Source of the DNA: Congeria kusceri
Taxonomy: Eukaryota > Mollusca > Bivalvia > Myida > Dreissenidae
NCBI GenBank assembly: GCA_027627225.1
Contig: CM051032.1
Coordinates: 63,996,637-64,060,636, forward strand
Direction of reading: 5' to 3'
DNA: 64,000 nt
This document shows positions 12,614 to 23,660 of the stretch, piece by piece. The notes under the pieces are model-generated. The model was not told where the DNA came from and did no database searches. It worked only from the letters and a program-made list of their open reading frames with translations. The first letter of the stretch is position 1, and every line of letters starts with the position of its first letter. The position numbers were made by a program, and so were the translations under genes.

Positions 12614-12769
12614 ATGGCTGCCAACTTCTGTCAAGTCTTTCATGTGGCATGCAGTCCTTTGAACATTCGCCAACTGACTAACGCTGGCCTATCAAACAGT
12701 CCCAAGGACAACATCAATAATCCTATACTAAAACGCATGGGGTCACGATTGAGCAAACATTGGACATGA
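12614..12769 (+). CDS. Possible first coding exon or small ORF (51 codons)
   Basis: The ATG sits in an AAAATGG context. The 51-residue frame begins MAANFCQVFHVACSPLNIRQ and contains a KRMGSRLSKHWT stretch before TGA. It looks more protein-like than its surroundings. No good GT donor was found before the stop, so it is not clearly joined to the segment at about 13226-13352. It could be a short upstream gene, a pseudo-exon or chance. No family was recognised. Confidence 0.2.
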   Translation: MAANFCQVFHVACSPLNIRQLTNAGLSNSPKDNINNPILKRMGSRLSKHWT

Positions 12770-13225
12770 AATACAAACATCTGTCACATGGTATCGGAGT
12801 TATAATGTACCACCATCGTACCTCCTTGAACCACAATGATGTTGATTGGAAAATTGTGGTTACTAGTAATCGATTATTCAGGCATATGTTCTAGACCATA
12901 ACCTTTTTTTGTCGAGCACCAGTAATCAATCATATTGGCAAACGCGGCGTTTCAATTCTATAAGTCAGTCGATATAATTCATCGCCAGAACGATGTAAAA
13001 TGTTTCCTGAATACAATTCCAGATCGTCAGGAGCGTGAGACGGGTGACATCGGTAGCCATATGGAATTCGAATGTGTGTTTTTGTAAATTTAGATCAAGA
13101 ATCATTACGTTTCTTGAATAAATTGAGCATGGAATCATATAACAAATTATAACAAGTTGTCAACGTGTGCATTCGTATCGCATATTTTATCAGAGATATT
13201 GTGTTAATGGTTTGAAAACCTTACC

Positions 13226-13352
13226 TTACAACAGATATTTGAAACAAAACATACTCGCAGAAACAATTTCACTACTAGAGGACAAAATGGAAACCCTACT
13301 GAAGAATGAAACTGTGCGGGGGAAAATCAAGGGGCTTTCCCCTCCGGTCAAG
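13226..13352 (+). CDS. Candidate coding exon, unknown protein
   Basis: The frame reads through LAETISLLEDKMETLLKNET and ends GLSPPVK at a consensus donor GTAAGA (13353). Possible acceptors are ACAG at about 13229 and GCAG at about 13260. The acidic amphipathic helix fits the style of the unknown gene whose later exons start at 32543 on the same strand, which would imply a 19-kb repeat-filled intron. That linkage is inference only. Beyond the donor the frame runs into AT-rich sequence. Confidence 0.35.
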
Positions 13353-14224
13353 GTAAGAATTTTGGTATTGATCTTCTTTTTAAAATACTCATTTATATAT
13401 TTCGCAAAATGATATTTAAACAAAACAAAACAGTCGTATTCAGTGTTATTGACCACATATGACAATTTGATTAAAAATCTAAAACGACACATTATTTCGA
13501 TTATATTTTTGGGACAGAAATGTTACTGTGCTCCTGCACGTATAATGATTTGTTTTCTTTTTGTGGGAATATGTTACAAAAAATCGAAATTCTTCATTTG
13601 CCAATCTGTGAATGAGTTCTTAATAGGTAAATAATCATCAGTATATTTATATAAATAATGCGCCTATCAATATTTACCCCAGGGGGAGGAGCGGCTGGCT
13701 GACCCAGGGTTATTAGACTAATTCTATTTTTGGATCTAATTCCCCACCCTAGAGCCAAGCATTTTTGTCTAAATCCCCACAGTGGGAGATGCCCGGGGGC
13801 CCAATATTACCGGGATCTAAACCCAACCCAAGTCTAATTCCCAGGACCCGAAATATTTTGCTTGTCAAATTCCCGCCTGTCGGGAATACTGGTTGATTAA
13901 ATCTCTTTAACAACTTTCGAGCCACATGCGATTGTTCGGTGAAAAACACCCTTGTATAGATACTGTTATATATATGTACGAAGTTTAGGATTTTGAGTTG
14001 CAATGTTGTTAGGTTAATATTTACTAACATTTACCATCATATTTATTACTTCTGTGCCAAGTGATGTTTCGCAAGCCTTAAACCGGTTTAAGACCCAACT
14101 GCGTTACATCCGCCGTTTCAATGCGATGACGCCAGGCCCCGTATCACCAACCGATTTTTAGACTAAGATTCTATCATGACACGCGCAGATTTTTCTCTAG
14201 ACGAAGAACACAGTTTTCCATTGC
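13353..14224. other. Intergenic or intronic; unusual CCC/GGG-rich patch
   Basis: Mostly AT-rich. At 13675-13870 there is a distinct patch rich in CCCC, GGGG and repeated TCTAATTCCC-like words, probably an old interspersed repeat. No gene was seen. Confidence 0.35.
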
Positions 14225-14485
14225 TAAATCTCCAATAAACAACGCGAAAAAACAGTTCCAAACTGTAAAATATAGTTCGCATTGTAATTGCAGAATTTTA
14301 TGTCAGATCATGTTAAAATCGAAGTAATTTTTGCATTATCATTGCTTATCTGTAAATAAACAACTGTGTGTTGTTTTGATGCGCGGTTATTAAACCACTT
14401 GGACTAACGCCCTCGTGGTTTAATTCCTACGCATCAGAACTCCAAATCGTTGTTTATTGGCCGATAAACAACGATAAATCGAACA
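14225..14485. repeat. Palindromic interspersed repeat family D, copy 1
   Basis: It shares its layout with 45510-45785: AATAAACAAC-type arms, a GATGCGYGGYTATTAAAC block, CTCGTGGTTTAATTYCTACG, and a final palindrome CGTTGTTTATTGGCCGATAA followed by ACAACG. The two copies are in the same orientation. Non-coding, MITE-like. Confidence 0.65.
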
Positions 14486-14880
14486 TTATTTCTTAAATAA
14501 CAAAATACTTGTTATAATTATACGATAAAAATATATACACAAGGTTGTGTATATATATATTTCGTATAGTTATAAATACTTTCTTGGATATGCATGGAAT
14601 AAAACCGCACTAGAACTACGAACGCAATAGATCTAGCGTGTAAAACAAAAACATTATTTCTTATAAATTATTGTGTGCGTTTTTGTTATATCATTGTTTG
14701 CTCTGGACTGCAGTTAATCGAAGTCCTTAAGCTTGGAATTAAAATTAATCCCGTCGGATAAAAAATATGACACGGGTAATTATTGTATCACTTAGAAATA
14801 CCATATTTCAATGCGCTATTACAATAGCAATGTTTTCCCAATGAGTTTCCTACAATACAATTATATGATATTGAAAAATC

Positions 14881-14998
14881 GTCGTCGTCCTAATCCTCCT
14901 CCTTCTCCTCCTCCTCCTCATCATCATAATCATCATCATAATCATCATCATAGTCATAATAATAATAATCATCATCATCATCAAACACAACAACAATA
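14881..14998 (+). repeat. Trinucleotide microsatellite (TCC/TCA/AAT mixtures)
   Basis: A run of CCT/CTC triplets passes into CATCAT and AATAAT triplets. The open frame across it is a Pro/His/Asn homopolymer artefact. Confidence 0.85.
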
Positions 14999-15242
14999 AC
15001 AACTTAACAATAATTACACTTGTTAACCGAGAATTATGAAAGCATAAATGCTTTATTCTAAAAGGAAACGTGCGCTAGATATATACTATAACGATCACTA
15101 ACACCTCAACGATTCTCGATCGATGCTCAGCAGGGGTTGTTCTTTCATTTCTAAAGAGCTGTCATGCCAAGACGGTCAAATCCCCGAGGGCAGTGAAGAA
15201 TAAAATAACAAGCAACTTTCGGTCTATAAATGGCAAGAGAAA

Positions 15243-15260
15243 ACACACACACACACACAC
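15243..15260 (+). repeat. (AC)n microsatellite
   Basis: About nine AC dinucleotides within ordinary AT-rich sequence. Confidence 0.8.
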
Positions 15261-15614
15261 ATCTAGTGACGTATTTGTCACGAAGGAACCTGGTTGACAA
15301 CACATTATCAGAATGCCCGTTATTGTGTATAGAAGTCAAGGTTGTTTTGAATGTTCTGTGATTTTTTTTAAAGGTTATTACGCTTAAAACATTATGTTTG
15401 TTTCAGGTTACATGCCCTAAAAGTTAGGGTAGGTAGGTAGGGAATAATTATTTTTTATTTTGTTTGTTTGTTTGGTGAATGGTTAACTTGAAGATTTTTA
15501 AACTGTATAAATATTCGAAACATGTCTCTAATATCATACAACATATTATTATAAGCGTTTCAGTGGAATAACGAAGTTTATTGGTGAAATAAAATATATA
15601 TTTTCACGGTCGGA

Positions 15615-15648
15615 GCAGTGAAAATATAAGATTTTATATTTTCACTGC
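15615..15648. repeat. Perfect hairpin: GCAGTGAAAATATAA, 4-base loop, inverse
   Basis: A 15-base arm, GATT loop and perfect 15-base inverse, followed at once by another partial copy (GCAGTGAAAATATA). It is likely part of a larger palindromic repeat whose related copy lies at 15977-16127. Confidence 0.75.
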
Positions 15649-15976
15649 AGTGAAAATATAACATAAAACGGACTAGTTTTCCATAAATAGCATCGATCTA
15701 CAAGTAGTGGTTAACAACCCTTCGCAAGTTTATATACATGTAAAGTACGTACATGCATGTGTTTACATAAAACACATTATACAATTTAACAAAATTATAA
15801 TTTAACAACAACGACTCACAAAATATGGCACTGTTTCCACCATACTGACGAGTGAAAGTTTTAGAATCATTTATGACTTCATAAAAATTGACGTCAGAAT
15901 ACACGAACTTGTGACGTTTATGCTTTTCTCGCGCAATTGTATTTATTTATTGTCCAAAAGCATAAAATAAAAAGAA

Positions 15977-16127
15977 AATTTGTTGATTTCGGTGTAAGAT
16001 CGTATTTTCTTTCACTCGTGATCATAGAAAATATATTTTTTCACTCGTGGCTGCGCCACTCATGGAAATATCATTTAGATGAACCCTCGTGAAATAAAAT
16101 ACGATCCTACACCGAAATCAACAAATA
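15977..16127. mobile_element. Palindromic MITE family E, copy 1
   Basis: Inverted arms of about 30 bp: ATTTGTTGATTTCGGTGTAA plus GATCGTATTTT on the left, and AAAATACGATCCTACACCGA plus AATCAACAAAT on the right. The centre is CACTCGTGGCTGCGCCACTC. Two relatives lie at 28727-28985 and 33185-33531. Confidence 0.8.
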
Positions 16128-16468
16128 TCCTTTTGTTTAAAAATAAGTACTATCTAAACAAAACACTTAGATCTAATTATTTAGAAAAAAAAATATTGGA
16201 AAAAAGTAAAATAAACAAAAAATATCTGACTGACTCAATAAATTGTTCTAGGGTCGCGGCGTTTTTTTTAGGGTAGGTCGGGTACCTGAAACAAACATAA
16301 TTTCTTTTAACGCCTTATCCATAAATACGCCTACAGACATATTTTGTTTTCTCAATAATACACTGGTAAATACAAGTGTACATTATGGGTTTAAATTTTC
16401 ACATCGTACGCCAAATGAACCGTGCAGAATGTAAACAGGTAATACATATTCTGATTAAAAACAACATC

Positions 16469-16628
16469 GGGACCTGAATTCACAACGCTTCTTAGGGACA
16501 ACTTAAATAAGTTTATAAAATTTCTTAAGTTTCTTTCTGTTTCATGTATAGGTCTTTTTAAAATAAAATTTCACTTAAGAACAACTTTACTTAAGATTTC
16601 CCTTAGGAGCTCTGTGAATACTGCTCCG
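16469..16628. mobile_element. MITE family C, copy 1
   Basis: The left arm has GAATTCACAACGCTTCTTAG and the right arm CTTAGGAGCTCTGTGAATAC, with paired CTTAAG-like steps inside and TTTCATGTATAGGTCTTTT at the centre. The same layout occurs at 27629-27890. Confidence 0.7.
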
Positions 16629-17032
16629 GGAGTTATTATTGCAAATGGATGTTATAAAAAGATATGACAAAAAGCAATACATACAAACAATTAAATACAA
16701 AACATGCATTAAATAAATGAAACAAATATCAAAGCAAACATTTACAATTAACAAAGCAATAACCCGGTTATAGTTTATTGTAAAAACAATGGAATATTTC
16801 AAAAACGAAAGAATGTTCGCATAGATTCAGAGTAATTTGGATCACAGCAAATCCTCTAGAAATGACATTGTTGAGTCCAGATCTTGTTGACATTGTCGAG
16901 CTAATACCACATTATGAGCAAATTATAAAATTATTAAATGTTATAACCTTTCATTAACAAACCAATGACTGCAAACGGGTGCAGTAGGTTGCATAGTGAC
17001 AATAGTGACACCCACTACAACGCAGATTCAAT

Positions 17033-17180
17033 CAGAATTGAATAGTGTTTGTCTGCATTTCCTTGGTGTATGAACTGTCGGGAAAATTACGCCTGTAATT
17101 TGATGCATATTATTAGGCGTAATTTCCCGACAGTTCATACACCGATGAAATGAAGAAAAATATTATTCAATTCTTATAAT
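17033..17180. repeat. Long foldback hairpin, about 70-bp arms
   Basis: GGTGTATGAACTGTCGGGAA (from 17065) is inverted as TTCCCGACAGTTCATACACC (17124-17143). The core arm is 29-30 bases with one indel, and the pairing continues outward with mismatches through GAATTGAATA. The loop is only about 20 bases. Non-coding MITE-like hairpin. Confidence 0.8.
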
Positions 17181-17454
17181 TACAACCAAAAGTGGGTATT
17201 AACTTTACTTTTAACTGTCGAAGAGCCGCAACTGACGTGTAGCCTTCGGCGTAAGAATCCCCGTTTAAGTTTCGGTTTCATTTTCGTCGAACGGCATTTC
17301 TAATATCTCGTGAGACATTTCAAATCGCTGTGGATCATTTAAGAGTGGACTTTCTGGTAAAAACAATTCAAATATTTCTCAATATGCATTAACGATTTCA
17401 TCGTCTGCAACACCGGCAACCGATAAATTAGTCATTTTGTTTAAGAACGATAGT

Positions 17455-17580
17455 GTATACGTCATAAACGTTCGCGCAAAACAATGACGTCATTTCACAA
17501 ATAGCGAATGAAAGGAAGCATCGTAAAGGTTCGCCCAAAACAATGACGCAATTTCGCAAATAGAGAATGCAAAAGTAGTT
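17455..17580. repeat. Two-copy tandem duplication, about 62 bp
   Basis: The units contain GTTCGCGCAAAACAATGACG and GTTCGCCCAAAACAATGACG, each followed by CAATTTC/CATTTC, CAAATAG and GAATG. The second copy has diverged by a few bases. Confidence 0.6.
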
Positions 17581-18740
17581 CGGTCATGAATAATAACAAG
17601 GTGATTTGCATACCTAGCCGGTTCATCGGAATGAATGACAGGTCACGTGGTCGGATTATCCAATCAGAATGCAGCGTATACGTGAAAGTGCAAAAAGTTT
17701 CAATTATTATGTGCTGTACAGTATATGTAATTGAGGCAACAATACACGCAATAGATAACAAGATATCTCCCTTCGATGGAAGCAGAAGATCTACCCATTG
17801 ACCATGGCTCGATTCGATTTCGATTTCAAACATCATTTAATTGAATATTTATGTTCGATCCATGTTTCCTGTTTACATGCTTGTTTTTGTGTATTTATGA
17901 GTCATGAGTCGCAGTATATAGTAAAGATTTTTATTAGTTATTATTAATAACATTGCAGTCCAGAAAAATGTTAATAATAATACAACTTTGCATAAATCGT
18001 TTCACCTTACCGATCAAAATACAAAAACCCGCAATGAAATCGGTAAAAATATAACGTTTTGGTAACTTTTTATCGTATCTTTACGCGATAGCTGGTGGTG
18101 CCTCTGGAGTAAATCAGCATGTACATTAGTGTATATTCCGTTCGTACCAATCACTTTCGAACATATACATTATAAAATGCTTTTCGTAAATAAGAAACAG
18201 TTTTTAGTTGAATACACGTCATTAACGTTCATTAGAACTAGTGTCAATGTAAGATGTATTGAATTATGTTCTATTGACTGCGGCTTTAATGTCAACGCAT
18301 TTGCCATATATCAACGTAAATAAGAACAATGAAACAAATTGGTAATATTGTTTGACAGCTAGTTTAGTATGAAATTGGTTCATTTAGTATCAATAATCGA
18401 ATCGGGTCATTTAAAATCGATTTATCGATGCATCGACAGAATCATTGCAGCTCTACTCGTCTGTCATTTATTTCAAATACATGTAAAAGTATGTGACCGA
18501 GATGTCTTAGTTTTATTTTAAGTATTGCACAATTCGCATAAAGAAACGAGAATACAAATGTATTCTTTATATTTTCTTTACCTCTTTGTGTCATTTTCCA
18601 AATTATTGTTAACGATAGTTAAATTATTGATGATAACACACTCACATACAACAAAATCATGAAATGTTTTGTACGGACAGCCTGTGCATTGCATTACATC
18701 TAGAACATGGAACTTGACGTATGTATACGCGTGCCAGCAA
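17581..18740. other. Intergenic or intronic, nothing recognised
   Basis: AT-rich. The minus-strand frame 17495-17836 overlaps the tandem duplication and shows no domain. No supportable gene. Confidence 0.45.
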
Positions 18741-18754
18741 TCATTTTTTGCTTG

Positions 18755-19090
18755 AAAGGGGCCATAACTCCTCTGATGTCGGAAAAAAACTGCACCAAAC
18801 TACCCAGGTGCAGAAGTTCACATGCTGATGAATATGTTTATAAAGTTTCGTCACCCTAGCAGTTATACTTTTTGAGTTTCACGCGACACAAGTTTACAAA
18901 ATTTCAATGTTTGCTCAAATAGAGCCATTACTCCGCTAGTGTTGGAAAAAATGGTCCATAATACCGAGGTGCACACGTTAATTTGCTGATGACTATGTTT
19001 AGTTTATAAAGATTCATTACTCTAGCAGTTATACTTTTAGAGTTACGCGCGACACAACAATCCGACGGACGATGAGGGCGATTACTTCAA
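18755..19090. repeat. Interspersed repeat, two ~125-bp units
   Basis: Two diverged units each carry GGGCCATAACTCCTCTGATG-like and AGCAGTTATACTTTT motifs and an ACGCGACACAA stretch. The segment ends with CAATCCGACGGACGATGAGG. It resembles dispersed repeats of bivalves. Confidence 0.55.
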
Positions 19091-19885
19091 GCGAATGTTA
19101 TCCAATGATAAATGAGATAAAAAGAAATAAAAGGCGAAAATTATGTAAATACAAACACATTGGGCCAAGACCTCTCATATGTTTTTAAAATGTTATGAAA
19201 CCAATAACGTTGTAACATTATTCTGATTTTGCATCAACTGTTTCAGTGGAATATTCACATTCAGTCCTATAACTGAATAAATACAACTGAATTTTTACCC
19301 CATTAATTTCCGTAGAATGATCAATATTTCATATCATGTGCGATAGTTTTCACCTAGATACATTGAAAAATTCTATTGTTGTGACAATCAACCACGGCCA
19401 CCAATAACTGATTAGGAATTTCCATTTGTGAACCGATCGTTTGAAAGTCCCATATGCCGTACTTATTTCATTTCTAAGCTGCACCGGAGCACACAGGTCA
19501 TAGGCTTGCTTCAAAGCTCAAATTAGTGATGTATGAATTGATTATAAACAATGTCGAGCCATCCGTTGTACATGTATGATACTAGTAATAGTATTTGTAA
19601 TAGTGCTCCAAGTCACCCACTTGTTTGCACGATGTAGTTTTCAAAGCCTTGTTGTAATACAATGTAGTTACCATTTCCAGGAGGACATCGAAAATTCCAC
19701 AAACATTATATCAATAGAATTTAAAACACTGACTATGTAAATAAAATTGTTTTGAAATGACAGCAAGTAATCCCATAAGATAAATAGCCTCTGAAGTCCG
19801 GTTAAGCTGCAAAGAATATACACACACACATTGACATTGACACATAAATGAAAGAACCAATGATATTAAAGATCTTTGAATAGAA

Positions 19886-20150
19886 ATGTGTTGCGTCGTG
19901 GGAAAACCGGGCTTAACGTATGTGCGTAAAGTGTCGTCCCGGATTAGCCTTTGCAGTCCGCACAGGCTATTCCACGACGGCACTTTCCGCTTTTATGGTA
20001 TTTTCTGTTTCAAGAAAGTCTCTTCTAAACATAAATCCACTGTAGGCGGAAAGTGCCGTCCCGGATTAGCTTGTGCGGACCGCACTGGCTAATCCGGGAC
20101 GACACTTTACGCACATGCATTAAGCACGGTTTTCCCACGACGCCTCTCAT
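19886..20150. mobile_element. MITE family A, copy 2 (full length)
   Basis: Both inverted ends are present, from GTCGTGGGAAAACCGGGCTT to AAGCACGGTTTTCCCACGAC. The interior double palindrome with AAGTGTCGTCCCGGATTAGC matches the copy at 1326. Confidence 0.9.
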
Positions 20151-20787
20151 TTAATTAATACCATTGAAGAATGTATGTGTTAATGGTTGTTGGCGGCACA
20201 ATAGCGTTAGATACAATTCAAAGCTTTGATGCTGTATCAAATCCAGTAAGCCTAACTATTACATTTCTTGCACAATCAAACACCTTTTTATGTACGGGTA
20301 TGTTGTCATTATTAATTGTTGAAATGAACGAAGGAATACATATCAGCATCTTGTTCGCTAATCAGTCAGCAAGCCATCGTTTATTAAAAATCATAAAACA
20401 TGAGACGCACATTTTAATAAATCGGTCATTATATATGGGTTGTGGAGCGCCAAAATGGTAATTTGCACGACAACAAAATCCATTTTGTATTACCGGGGCA
20501 TGTGTATTTACACTTACACTTGCGGTTCTGCTAATCTTCTTACACGCTTAATTCACCAGAATTGCATCGCAGAAAGCAGCCCTATACAATGTGTACACAT
20601 CGTCATTTTGCATTGTAATTCAATGAAACTTTTCCAAGAAGTGTACTTATAAATTAACACGGGGACAGCATTCCATCACTCGCTGCGTTTACTGTTTATT
20701 TAACAAAGAATTGTAGTGACATGCTACCATAATTATGTCTATGCCAATTTGTTTCACTTCCGTGAACATCCTTTAGTACTTTTTAAT
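20151..20787. other. Intergenic or intronic, nothing recognised
   Basis: A 96-codon plus frame (20171-20461) and an overlapping 70-codon frame have no recognisable domain or splice context. No repeat was identified. Confidence 0.4.
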
Positions 20788-21262
20788 CAGGGCCTGTATT
20801 CACCAACCCATTGTAACATGTCGGTATCCTAGGCCCCTATTCACCTATCCTGGGCCCCTATTCACCAGCCCATTGTAACATGTCGGTATCCTGGGCCCCT
20901 ATTCACCTATCCTGGGCCCCTATTCACCAACCCATTGTAACATGTCGGTATCCTGGGCCCCTATTCACCTATCCTGGGCTCCTATTCACCTATCATGGGC
21001 CCCTATTCACCAACCCATTCTTAGACTTTAGACTAAGAATGAAGAATATTCGTGAAACTGTACTGTTCTAAGAGCGCTTTAATGTTGAATTTAACTTAGT
21101 ATTGAACATCTCTAATTTCATAAGTCTTTATTTAGAACGATTTGTTAATGTCATAAGCAACATTGGTACCCAGCATATTTGCAAATGCTCAAGTAGTTAT
21201 TATTGAGTCTAAGTCTATTCTTTATTCTTAAGTCTAAGAATGGGTTGGTGAACACGGGCCCA
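20788..21262. mobile_element. MITE family B, copy 1, with internal tandem expansion of one arm
   Basis: The left end GGGCCTGTATTCACCAACCC is inverted at the right as GGGTTGGTGAACACGGGCCC, with CTTAGACTT/AAGTCTAAG steps inside. The left arm is expanded into repeated TCCTGGGCCCCTATTCACCT units (20830-21010). A copy split by later insertions lies at 27186-27960. Confidence 0.75.
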
Positions 21263-21302
21263 GGTCGACACAACTGAAGAATGTAATTAATACAGTAAAC
21301 TT

Positions 21303-21629
21303 ACTGTTAGACTTGCCCACATATTAAGTAAAATCACTGTTAGACTTGCCCACATATTAAGTCAAATCACTGTTAGACTTGCCCACATATTAAGTAAAAT
21401 CACTGTTAGACTTGCCCACATATTAAGTAAAATCACTGTTAGACTTGCCCACATATTAAGTAAAATCACTGTTAGACTTGCCCACATATTAAGTAAAATC
21501 ACTGTTAGACTTGCCCACATATTAAGTAAAATCACTGTTAGACTTGCCCACATATTAAGTCAAATCACTGTTAGACTTGCCCACATATTAAGTCAAATCA
21601 CTGTTAGACTTGCCCACATATTAAGTAAA
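21303..21629. repeat. 33-bp minisatellite, about 10 copies
   Basis: Units of exactly 33 bp (CTGTTAGACTTGCCCACATA plus TTAAGTAAAATCA) are nearly identical, with one TAAAA/TCAAA variant. Because 33 is a multiple of three, the minus strand reads as an open 11-residue repeat, which is not a gene. There are no spacers between units, so it is not a CRISPR array. Confidence 0.92.
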
Positions 21630-21977
21630 AGTACATGTTGTACATCGCATTTGTGCAATTATCTATCACTAACTCGTATTTACTTATTTTTAACAACATA
21701 CACACTCCCATTATATAAATTTAAAAATACTACTCACGTATGCATAAGCAATCTCAACCCTTCAAACATGCTGGAATATGGCAAGTACTTTTATTGCAAA
21801 AACTACATGTACTATACTGTGTCTGTGCAATAACGGTTCCTTTATAAAATAAAACCATATTCCTTATACTAATGTAAAGTGTTGTATGGTGCATTTTTTT
21901 TTCAAATTGTTATTTAATTCAAACGCACATATTCTACTTACTAAGGGTTATTTGAAAACAAGTCATGGGAGAAACAT

Positions 21978-22175
21978 ATGAGCCGTGTCGTGGGAAAACC
22001 GGGCTTAATGCAAGTGCGTAAAGTGTCGTCCCGGATTAGCCTGTGCAGTCCGCACAGGCTAATCCAGGACGGCACTTTCCACCTAGAGTGGATTATGTTT
22101 AGAAGAGACTTCATTGAAACAGAAAATACCATAAAAGCGGAAAGTGCCGTCCCGGATTAGCCTGTGCGGACGCAT
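21978..22175. mobile_element. MITE family A, copy 3 (right end deleted)
   Basis: The left end GTCGTGGGAAAACCGGGCTT and most of the interior are present. The sequence breaks off after GATTAGCCTGTGCGGACGCA and lacks the right inverted end. Confidence 0.88.
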
Positions 22176-23410
22176 AAACGTGGCAATGTTTTGTTTATAT
22201 TCAGAAAATAGCAAATCTACTATCGGAAGGGTGGTATGTACTTAACACTGCTATCAGTGTATTTTAAAATGCTCAAAATTAAAATTCTATTATGTTTGGC
22301 ATATGACAATGAACTGGCTTTTGATTTCATTATTAAAAGACACTGTTTGGTTGTCACAAAACAGAGGCGAATGAAAAATAAAATGAGAACGAATGTAGGA
22401 CAACGTGACATAAACATACTCTGTAGGTGATTGTCTGATATATGTACAATATACTATTTCCAAATCTCGGTACATGAAGATGTTGTTGTCAAGTAGATAA
22501 GGTTCATATCTTCAACCCATATACTTATTTGTATATTTATAACATTTGAAACGATTCTTCATAAACGTCGAATTTATGTTCTTTCTAGGGACCACACATA
22601 ATTTTGTTTTAATGATATTGCAAATGTGTTGTTGTTTATTTTATTATTGAAATATGAAGACGGTATGAAACACGACGCGCATTATCAATAAATCACCGAT
22701 TGTCGTAATTCTACAAAAATACATTTACAACATTTGTATTTTACCATTTGTACTGTACCATTTTACCTTTGTATTGTACCATTTATGACCATATTTTTTA
22801 CAATTGGAAGACCACTAGTAGCGGACCCATGATATCATATGATATGGCATCAAGAAATCTACAGAATTTGCATTGTTTGTTTTTCACAATGCCATTTACA
22901 AGAAGATATGATATAATTTAGTTCAAGTCACAAATGCAGGTAATACATACATGCGTATCATGTTAATAAATAGAGCCGTGTCTGCAAACGGTTTCTGCGC
23001 AGATAATGCATTATTTATGCATGATTGTGCAGAGTATGCATTATTTATGCATGATTTAAAAAAATATTATGAGTCATTTTCTCAATGACAAACGATCAAC
23101 GGACAAGTGTTTATAGTTTCTTGAAAACTACTTAATGTGGTCGAAACATTATCTCATGTGAACAAAGAAGACACATATTAGAATGATCAACTGAAAAATA
23201 AAGGTTGCTTATTGGTTACTGCATACTGGTCAAATGTTTACAAGTAATAATAACAGGAAAATGGTCTTTTCACACTATGCCTTTAATTAAAAAAGCCAAG
23301 TAAAGAATTGAAACAATTATCTTCGTTTAATGTTGGTTTATAAATGTACCAAATTTACAATGACTTTCCCAAAACATTGTGTACATACGGTACTCACTGT
23401 ATACTAGTAT
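22176..23410. other. Intergenic or intronic, nothing recognised
   Basis: AT-rich sequence. It includes a short duplicated TATGCATTATTTATGCATGA motif near 23005-23055. No gene was seen. Confidence 0.45.
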
Positions 23411-23417
23411 GGATCCC

Positions 23418-23474
23418 CGCCCCCCCCCCCCCCAAAAAAATAAATAAAAAATAAATAGACAAAATAGAAAAAAA
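23418..23474 (+). repeat. Poly-C then A-rich simple sequence
   Basis: A run of C (about 15) followed by AAAAAAATAAATAAAAAATA-type sequence directly abuts the truncated MITE copy at 23475. The homopolymer is a likely assembly weak spot. Confidence 0.8.
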
Positions 23475-23660
23475 GGCTAATCCAGGACGGCACTTTCCGC
23501 TATTGTGGTATTTTCTGTTTCAATGAAGTCTCTTCGAAACATAAATCCACTGTAGGCGGAAAGTGCCGTCCTGGATAAGCCTGTGCGGACTACACAGGCT
23601 GATCCGGGGCGACACTTTACGCACATGCATTAAGCCCGGTTTTCCCACGAAACGCCTCAT
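23475..23660. mobile_element. MITE family A, copy 4 (left end missing)
   Basis: It begins inside the left palindrome at GGCTAATCCAGGACGGCACT and keeps the complete right end through CGGTTTTCCCACGAAACGCC. Confidence 0.88.

Noticed and set aside
14811..14999. Pro/His/Asn-rich plus frame
   Set aside because: Translation of a trinucleotide microsatellite.
17495..17836. 113-codon minus-strand frame with hydrophobic segments
   Set aside because: It overlaps a tandem duplication; hydrophobicity is expected from T-rich codons.
20171..20461. 96-codon plus frame as an exon
   Set aside because: No acceptor or donor at plausible positions and no motif; adjacent to repeats.
21362..21553. Minus frame of repeated MWASLTVILLN
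   Set aside because: It follows the 33-bp array exactly and is not a protein.
21303..21629. CRISPR-like regular repeats
   Set aside because: Units are contiguous with no unique spacers, in a eukaryotic context.
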